19,591 nt of DNA from Bacillota bacterium (GTDB lineage: Bacteria; Bacillota; Clostridia; Peptostreptococcales; Anaerovoracaceae), in contig JABUTE010000269.1 in assembly GCA_021443825.1 (NCBI GenBank), positions 1-19,591 on the forward strand, given 5' to 3'. Position 1 is the first letter of the stretch. Each line of letters starts with the position of its first letter. A program made the translations under genes and the position numbers. The notes beneath the pieces were generated by a model. The model had not been told where the DNA came from, ran no database searches, and saw only the letters and a list, made by a program, of their open reading frames with translations. Shown piece after piece: positions 14,372 through 19,591 of the stretch.

Positions 14372-15697
14372 ATGGATACGTTAAATAAGAAGGAAAGTTT
14401 TTGGAAACGGGAAGCTTACGGCGCCCCCTTGTGGATGCTGGCAATTCTGATCGGCATTATTTATGTAGTAACCTTTACCGGCAAAATGCAGGATGACGAT
14501 ATGCTCAGCATCATCGCTATCATGTTCTCGCTGGGTATCGTGTTCAATGCCATCGGTGACCGCATTCCCATTTGGAAGGACTATCTTGGTGGCGGCACCA
14601 TGCTGGCCTTCATCGGCGCAGCAGCATTCGAGTATTTCGAGATCCTGCCCGCCAAGTATTCCGAAGCCATCACCTATTTCTACGATGACTACGGCTTTCA
14701 GACCGTATTTATCTCCCTTCTGATCGTCGCTGCTGTTCTGGGCGTTAACCGCAAGCAGCTGATCAAGGCCTTCGGCGGCTACATTCCCGCAATTTTAGGC
14801 GGTCTGGTGCTGGCCGGCATTTTCGGCATCGGCGCGGCTGCTGTCTGCGGCATCGATGTAAAGGCTGCCATCTCGCTCTACGTTCTGCCCATCATGGGCG
14901 GCGGAAACGGCTCCGGCGCAGTTCCCCTCTCCGAAATGTGGGAGAGCATCACCGGCGAGAGCAAGGATGCTTACTATTCGCAGGCTATCGCCATCCTGAC
15001 CCTTGCCAACAACTTCGCCATTCTGGCTGCCGTTGCGCTGAACGCCCTCGGCGAAAAGTTTCCCCAGCTGACCGGAAACGGCGAGCTGTTAAAGAACCCC
15101 GAAAAATATGCCATGGAATCGGATAAGGAAGAAAAGCCCAAGGTCGGTCTTTATGAGGCTGCCGGCGGCCTGCTGCTGTGCTGCGCGATGTATGCCATCG
15201 CCCGCCTGCTCTCCAAGACCATTCCCCCCTTCGGCAACAACATCACCTTCCATATGTATGCTTACCTGATCGTTCTGACCGGCCTTCTCAATGTGGCAGG
15301 TGTGATCCCCGCCAAGCTGAGAGAAGGCGTTAAGCAGTGCTCCAACTTCCTGACCAAGCCGCTCATGTGCTTCTGCATGGTCGGTATCGGTATCGCCTTT
15401 ACCGATCTGGGCGAGCTTGCTGCCGCTCTGACCTGGCAGACTGTCGTTATCAGCATTGCCGTCGTTGCAGGCGCAGCCATCGGCGCCGGCTTCGTCGGAA
15501 CCTTCTTCGGCTTCAACTTCGTAGAATCCGGCATCACCGCAGGCCTTTGCATGGCCAACCGCGGCGGCTCCGGCGACCTGCAGGTTCTGGGCGCAGCCAA
15601 GCGTATGAACCTGATGAGCTATGCACAGATCTCTTCCCGCATCGGCGGAGCGATCATTCTGATCATCGGAAGCGTTCTGTTCAGCATCATGGCATAA
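14372..15697 (+). CDS. 2-hydroxycarboxylate transporter (2HCT family, CitS/MleP-like)
   Basis: This 441-residue membrane protein has two homologous halves with re-entrant-loop motifs of the 2HCT family. The first is IMGGGNGSGAVPLSEM (about 174-189). The second is MANRGGSGDLQVLGAAKRM, followed by SYAQISSRIGGA (about 394-426), whose Arg in SSR corresponds to the substrate-binding arginine of CitS. About eleven hydrophobic segments are present, and length is right for CitS, CimH or MleP. Known members carry citrate, malate, lactate or citramalate with Na+ or H+, or by exchange. AGGAGG precedes the ATG. It is the first gene of an operon with an RraA-like aldolase and an aconitase-family hydratase, which suggests a tri- or dicarboxylic hydroxy acid as substrate. 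No citrate lyase genes are in the window, so classical citrate fermentation is not supported here. Confidence 0.9.
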   Translation: MDTLNKKESFWKREAYGAPLWMLAILIGIIYVVTFTGKMQDDDMLSIIAIMFSLGIVFNAIGDRIPIWKDYLGGGTMLAFIGAAAFEYFEILPAKYSEAITYFYDDYGFQTVFISLLIVAAVLGVNRKQLIKAFGGYIPAILGGLVLAGIFGIGAAAVCGIDVKAAISLYVLPIMGGGNGSGAVPLSEMWESITGESKDAYYSQAIAILTLANNFAILAAVALNALGEKFPQLTGNGELLKNPEKYAMESDKEEKPKVGLYEAAGGLLLCCAMYAIARLLSKTIPPFGNNITFHMYAYLIVLTGLLNVAGVIPAKLREGVKQCSNFLTKPLMCFCMVGIGIAFTDLGELAAALTWQTVVISIAVVAGAAIGAGFVGTFFGFNFVESGITAGLCMANRGGSGDLQVLGAAKRMNLMSYAQISSRIGGAIILIIGSVLFSIMA

Positions 15698-15722
15698 TCA
15701 TCAATATTCTCTTCTATATCTC

Positions 15723-15750
15723 TTTCGGCCGGATAAAGCTCCGGCCGAAA
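15723..15750 (+). terminator. Intergenic hairpin between transporter and RraA-like gene
   Basis: A perfect 10-bp stem, TTTCGGCCGG/CCGGCCGAAA, encloses an 8-base loop. Only a weak T-stretch (CTGATTTTATG) follows, so it is more likely a partial terminator or mRNA-stabilising structure that lowers downstream expression than a full stop. Confidence 0.5.
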
Positions 15751-15788
15751 CTGATTTTATGAATCAGCAGAAAAAGGAGCGTAATCAA

Positions 15789-16457
15789 TTGCAAATCGGA
15801 TATCGAGTCATTGAAGATATTCCCCGCGTAGAGCCGCAGCTGTTAGAGCGCATCGCGCAGTTCTCATCTTCGGAATTATGCGACGGCACCATCGTATACA
15901 ATGCGATGGATTATCATATCAAGCCCATGGTGACCACGAAAAAGATCGTCGGACAGGCCGTTACCCTGAAGCTTCTTCTGGGCGACAGCTTGCTGGTAAC
16001 AAAGGCCCTGAGCCTCTGCAAGCCGGGGGATGTTCTGGTCATCGACGGCCGGGGCAGCGGAAACAATGCCCTCTGGGGCGACCACCGCAGCCTGGTCGCA
16101 AAGCATCTGGGACTTTCCGGCGTCGTGCTTGACGGCGCATTTCGCGACATCGATGAGAACGAAGAGATCGGATTTCCCATCTATGCGAGGGCAGTCACCG
16201 CAGGAAGCAGCACCAAGAACTCCAACGGAGAGATCAATGTGCCCATCGTATGCGGAGGTGTTCCCGTTCAGCCGGGCGATATCATCGTAGGCGATCGGAA
16301 CGGCGTTGCCGTTGTTCCCCTGGAATATGCAGAGCAGATCATGGAGGGCGCACAGAAAAAGGCCGACCAGATGCGGGCTCTGACCGAAGAGATCAAAAGG
16401 ACCGGAAAGGTGATCCCCGACAATTTTGCCGAAAAAATGGCAAAGCTGGGCTACTGA
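15789..16457 (+). CDS. RraA-family protein, probable 4-hydroxy-4-methyl-2-oxoglutarate aldolase/oxaloacetate decarboxylase-like
   Basis: This 222-residue protein (from a TTG start) resembles the RraA/HMG-CHA aldolase family. Those aldolases cleave 4-hydroxy-2-oxo acids to pyruvate using a divalent metal and also decarboxylate oxaloacetate. Visible family features are KPGDVLVIDGRGSGNNALWG, then DGAFRDIDE, whose Arg and Asp match the catalytic pair of the aldolases, and VQPGDIIVGDRNGVAVVP. The start is chosen at TTG 15789 because AAAAAGGAG lies nine bases before it. The in-frame ATG at 15759 has no ribosome binding site, and the extra ten residues are not family-like. It lies between a 2HCT transporter and an aconitase-family gene, 42 bases before the latter. 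RraA proper, the RNase E inhibitor, is unlikely in this setting. Confidence 0.8.
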   Translation: MQIGYRVIEDIPRVEPQLLERIAQFSSSELCDGTIVYNAMDYHIKPMVTTKKIVGQAVTLKLLLGDSLLVTKALSLCKPGDVLVIDGRGSGNNALWGDHRSLVAKHLGLSGVVLDGAFRDIDENEEIGFPIYARAVTAGSSTKNSNGEINVPIVCGGVPVQPGDIIVGDRNGVAVVPLEYAEQIMEGAQKKADQMRALTEEIKRTGKVIPDNFAEKMAKLGY

Positions 16458-16499
16458 AGAAGACCCGATCGGCCATAATACAGAAAAAAGGTATCATCA

Positions 16500-18452
16500 A
16501 TGAAAAACATGACACAGAAGCTGATCTCATCGCACCTCATGTCTGCACCGGCAGAACAGCCTAAGGATGAGATCTACATCAAGGTGGATCAGACCCTGAC
16601 CCACGATATCACCGCCGTTATGAGCTATCTGGCTTTTGAGGCGCTCAACATTCCCCGGGTCAAGACCGAGCTTTCGGTAAGCTATCTGGACCACAACCTT
16701 CTTTATATCGATAATAAGACCCCCGATGACCACATCTTTTTGCAGTCCATCGCGAAGAAATACGGCATCTATCTCTCCCGCCCGGGCAACGGCATCTGCC
16801 ATACGGTCCAGTACAGCCGCTTCGGCAAACCGGGAAAGAGCCTTATGGGAACCGACAGTCACACCACCAGCGGCGGAGCCCTGGGCATGCTGGCCATCGG
16901 CGCCGGCGGCATGGACGTTGCCACCGCCATGGCCGGACTTCCGGTCAGACTGAAGATGCCTGCTGTGGTAAAGATGAACCTGAAGGGAGCCCTTCGCCCC
17001 GGCGTTGCCGCCAAGGATGTCATTCTGGAGATGCTTCGCCGCTATTCCGTTAAGGGCGGTGTGTGCAAGGCCTACGAGTTTGTAGGCGAAGGCGTAAAGA
17101 CCTTATCGGTCACCGAACGGATGACCATCGCCAACATGATCGCCGAGCTGGGCGCCACCACCGCCGTCTTTCCCGCCGATGAGGTCACCCGTGAATTTCT
17201 GCGGGCCCAGGGCCGTGAACAGGATTATACCCCCCTGTATCCCGATGAGGGCTGCACCTACGACGAAGAAGACGAGATCGATCTTTCGCTGCTGGAGCCC
17301 ATGGTCGCTTGCCCCCATATGCCCGATCAGGTAAAGCCGGTCAGGGAAGTGCAGGGGCTTAAGGTCAACCAGGTATTCATCGGAAGCTGCACCAACGGTT
17401 CTTATTCGGATATCCGAAAGGCTGCTGCCGTGCTAAAGGGAAAAGTGGTCCATGAAGACGTGAGCGTCACCATGGCCATCAGTTCCCGCCAGATCTACCG
17501 CCGGCTGCTCAGCGACGGCATCATCGCCGATCTGATCGATTCCGGCGTTCGTCTGACCGAGCTGGCCTGCGGTGCCTGCACCGGCATCGGCCAGGCGCCC
17601 GCAACCAACGGCATCTCCGTTCGCACCTCTAACCGCAACTTTAAAGGGCGGGGCGGAACCGCCGATGCCAGCCTGTATCTGGTAAGCCCTGAGGTGGCAG
17701 CAGCCACTGCCGTTGCCGGTGTGCTCTGCACCCCCGATCAGGTGATGGACGATGTTTCCGTTCTTGGAACCATTCACGAACCGGACGAATATCCCATCGA
17801 CGACCGGATGATCATTCCGCCCCTGTCGGAAGAAGAAGCCGCCAAGGTAGAGATCATTCGCGGACCCAACATCAAGCCGCTGCCCATCAATACGCCCCTT
17901 CCTCAGGAGATCGCGGTTCCGGTCGCTCTGAAGGCCGGCGATAATGTCTCCACCGACGATATCACTCCAGCCAATGCCCAGTTCTCTTCCATGCGCTCCA
18001 ATATTCCTCTCATTGCGGAATATGCCTTCAACCGCTATGCGCCCGGCTTCGTGCCCCGCATGAAGGAGCTGCATCGCGGCATCATCGTAGGCGGCGAGAA
18101 TTACGGACAGGGAAGCTCCCGCGAGCACGCTGCCATCACCCCCATGTATTGGGGCATCAAGGCGGTCATCACCAAGTCGTTCGCCCGCATTCACAAGAAC
18201 AATCTGATCAACCACGGCGTTTTGCCTCTGGTCTTTGCAGATCCTGCGGATTATGACCGGATCGACGAGCTGGATGAGCTGGTGATCCCGGATGCGCCGC
18301 AGCAGCTGATCTCCCGCACCCTGACGGTATACAATAAGACGAAGGGCAGCTCGTTTAACGTAAAGGCAGAGCTGTCGGACGACGAGGTGCAGACCCTCAT
18401 CTGCGGCGGACAGATCCCCTACATCAAAAGCAAGGCCGGCGAACAGCAATAA
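16500..18452 (+). CDS. Aconitase-family hydratase (4Fe-4S, single-chain)
   Basis: This 650-residue protein holds both aconitase parts in one chain. The large domain contains MGTDSHTTSGGALG and the three iron-sulphur ligands: Cys297 in GSCTNGS, and Cys357 and Cys360 in ACGACTGIG. The swivel domain (about 475-650) contains GDNVSTDDITPA and GENYGQGSSREHAA with the active-site Ser/Arg. About 650 residues fits the shorter bacterial/archaeal-type aconitase. Members reversibly hydrate and dehydrate citrate/isocitrate or related acids such as homocitrate and methylcitrate. The start follows AAAAAAGGT. There is no citrate synthase or isocitrate dehydrogenase nearby. Instead it is the third gene of a transporter/aldolase operon, so its natural substrate may be a citrate analogue and need not be citrate itself (inference). 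Aconitate hydratase is the safe annotation. Confidence 0.88.
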   Translation: MKNMTQKLISSHLMSAPAEQPKDEIYIKVDQTLTHDITAVMSYLAFEALNIPRVKTELSVSYLDHNLLYIDNKTPDDHIFLQSIAKKYGIYLSRPGNGICHTVQYSRFGKPGKSLMGTDSHTTSGGALGMLAIGAGGMDVATAMAGLPVRLKMPAVVKMNLKGALRPGVAAKDVILEMLRRYSVKGGVCKAYEFVGEGVKTLSVTERMTIANMIAELGATTAVFPADEVTREFLRAQGREQDYTPLYPDEGCTYDEEDEIDLSLLEPMVACPHMPDQVKPVREVQGLKVNQVFIGSCTNGSYSDIRKAAAVLKGKVVHEDVSVTMAISSRQIYRRLLSDGIIADLIDSGVRLTELACGACTGIGQAPATNGISVRTSNRNFKGRGGTADASLYLVSPEVAAATAVAGVLCTPDQVMDDVSVLGTIHEPDEYPIDDRMIIPPLSEEEAAKVEIIRGPNIKPLPINTPLPQEIAVPVALKAGDNVSTDDITPANAQFSSMRSNIPLIAEYAFNRYAPGFVPRMKELHRGIIVGGENYGQGSSREHAAITPMYWGIKAVITKSFARIHKNNLINHGVLPLVFADPADYDRIDELDELVIPDAPQQLISRTLTVYNKTKGSSFNVKAELSDDEVQTLICGGQIPYIKSKAGEQQ

Positions 18453-18512
18453 GCCCGCCGCAAACAATAAAACAGAAAAACCTGCTTCGCGCCGCACGGC
18501 ATCTGTCGTTTA

Positions 18513-18521
18513 TGATACAAT
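18513..18521 (+). promoter_or_regulatory. Extended -10 promoter upstream of the acyltransferase leader
   Basis: TGA-TACAAT (18513-18521) has no clear -35 at normal spacing. A transcript from here would start near 18528 and meet the hairpin at 18546 before reaching the acyltransferase start at 18600. Confidence 0.4.
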
Positions 18522-18545
18522 GAATGGGCGGAATACGTTGCAGTC

Positions 18546-18577
18546 AAAGACCCGCAGCAAAAGCTGCGGGTCTTTTG
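18546..18577 (+). terminator. Terminator hairpin in front of the acyltransferase gene
   Basis: AAAGACCCGCAGC and GCTGCGGGTCTTT pair perfectly (13 bp) around an AAAA loop and are followed by TGTATAT. It ends transcription from the aconitase operon, or acts as an attenuator for the downstream gene, since a promoter-like sequence lies upstream of it. Confidence 0.75.
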
Positions 18578-18599
18578 TATATATGGAAAGGATGCACGG

Positions 18600-19591
18600 A
18601 TGAAAAAACGTCTTGCAGAGCCGGATCTTTTGCGCTGCCTGGCAGCGTTTGCGGTGATCGGGCAGCATATTTTAGGGGCCTACGGTCGAAGAGATATATC
18701 CATCGCCGATATGCGATGGATCGTTGTGCTGTTTGAACTTGCCAGATTTGCCGTGCCGGCCTTTGTCTTTCTGGCGGGGCTGATGGCGGTGCTGCCCTCT
18801 TCGGAAAGCACCCGCCCCGGAGCCTATCTGCTGCGCCGCCTGCGCACCGTTGCCCTGCCCTATCTGGCATGGACGCTTCTCTATCTGTACGACGGGGGAA
18901 TGCTGACCGGCCTTTCTTCTGTTGTTTCCGCGCTTTGGAAGGGCTCTGCCGCCTACCACCTGTGGTATGTGCCGCTCATTCTGCAGTTCACTTTGCTCAC
19001 ACCGCTGTTTCGGGTGCTTCGGCGCCCGCAGGAAGCCCGGCATCGCGCTGCAGACTGCTGCAAGGTTCTTGCGGTCGCAGCTGCTTTTGCCCTGCTCTGC
19101 GTTCTGGACCGGATCCGTGTGGCCTTTCCTGGAAGTTTCATCGCCCGGTACAACTATAACCTGTTTCCCGCATGGCTGTTCTATTTCGTGCTGGGCGCCC
19201 TTTTCGGCAGCGACTACGAAAGGCTGCTGGCGCTGGTAAAGCGCTTCTGGTATGCGCCGGCGGCGATCGCAGCTTTGCAGACAGCAAGGATCATCCGCGC
19301 CGATCTTTCCTACATCAACACCTATCAAAAGGTCAGCTTTTCCATCGTCAGCACGGTGCAGCCGGGCTTTGCCCTGGGCGCTGCCGCCACGATCCTGACC
19401 CTTTTGGCGGCAGCCTCCTGTTTGCAGCGCATAAAGCCGGTGGCAGCGGCGACCCGCTTCGTCAGCATCCACAGCTACCGGATGTATCTGATCCACGTAA
19501 TGGCCATCAACCATATCAACCGGCAGCTGGTAGCCCGCAGAGATACCATCGGCCAGAGCAAGGTGGAGGTGCTCAAAAAGCATGCAGCCAA
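18600..19591 (+). CDS. Membrane acyltransferase, acyltransferase 3 family (3' end outside window)
   Basis: The first 330 residues are visible and the frame is still open at the window edge. The N-terminus KKRLAEPDLLRCLAAFAVIG followed by QH is typical of acyltransferase 3 proteins, with the conserved Arg12 and the catalytic-type His23. Further family features are FAVPAFVFLAGL, LRRLRTVALPYLAWTLLYL, AYHLWYVPLILQFTLLTPLF and the late HSYRMYLIHVM. About nine to ten membrane helices are expected. Such enzymes move acetyl or succinyl groups onto sugars, peptidoglycan, exopolysaccharide or lipids on the outer side of the membrane. The ATG follows GGAAAGGATG. It is separated from the aconitase operon by a terminator hairpin, so it is a separate unit. 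The substrate is unknown. Confidence 0.85.
   Translation, partial: MKKRLAEPDLLRCLAAFAVIGQHILGAYGRRDISIADMRWIVVLFELARFAVPAFVFLAGLMAVLPSSESTRPGAYLLRRLRTVALPYLAWTLLYLYDGGMLTGLSSVVSALWKGSAAYHLWYVPLILQFTLLTPLFRVLRRPQEARHRAADCCKVLAVAAAFALLCVLDRIRVAFPGSFIARYNYNLFPAWLFYFVLGALFGSDYERLLALVKRFWYAPAAIAALQTARIIRADLSYINTYQKVSFSIVSTVQPGFALGAAATILTLLAAASCLQRIKPVAAATRFVSIHSYRMYLIHVMAINHINRQLVARRDTIGQSKVEVLKKHAA

Noticed and set aside
17433..18497. Long - strand open frame opposite the aconitase-family gene
   Set aside because: Antisense to a gene with intact iron-sulphur motifs; composition typical of a reverse-frame artefact.

Overview
The window looks like a chromosomal segment from a moderately GC-rich, anaerobic member of the Clostridia (Bacillota), probably a gut Oscillospirales-type organism. 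This is inferred from strong AGGAGG-type ribosome binding sites, CCA-encoded tRNA genes, a RexB-like AddB, a VanR/VanS-like two-component pair, a YitT protein and a DUF5058 protein. No rRNA, phage, insertion sequence or CRISPR array is visible.

Layout. (1) 1-786, + strand: the 3' end of an unidentified gene overlapping an XRE-type helix-turn-helix protein gene. (2) 5336-852, - strand: a promoter, then an M20D amidohydrolase, two tandem C39-like cysteine peptidase paralogues without signal peptides, a DUF5058-type membrane protein and a second polytopic membrane protein, closed by a strong terminator. It reads as one operon for import (or export) and hydrolysis of an amide- or peptide-like compound, and is one of two candidates for an undescribed system. 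(3) 6560-5497, - strand: a monocistronic YitT/DUF2179 membrane protein with its own promoter and terminator. (4) 8864-6579, - strand: a response regulator/sensor histidine kinase pair. (5) 9104-9315: tRNA-Ala(GGC) on the - strand, back to back with the promoter of addB. (6) 9338-12637, + strand: addB, without addA beside it. (7) 12642-12792: tRNA-Thr(CGT) with promoter and terminator. (8) 12793-13137: a gene-free repeat region with a perfect 48-bp direct repeat. (9) 13138-18452, + strand: a LysR regulator with its own promoter and terminator, then a LysR-like operator and promoter driving a 2-hydroxycarboxylate transporter, an RraA/HMG-aldolase-like protein and an aconitase-family hydratase. 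This is the second candidate system, for uptake and breakdown of a di- or tricarboxylic hydroxy acid. (10) 18513-19591: a promoter-like element and terminator hairpin in front of a membrane acyltransferase (acyltransferase 3 family) that runs off the window.

The two metabolic operons are probably substrate-inducible catabolic modules. Their promoter regions share the 9-mer TATGCACAA, which may hint at a common regulator but could be chance. Functions are assigned from motifs and family resemblance read by eye; no database search was possible.
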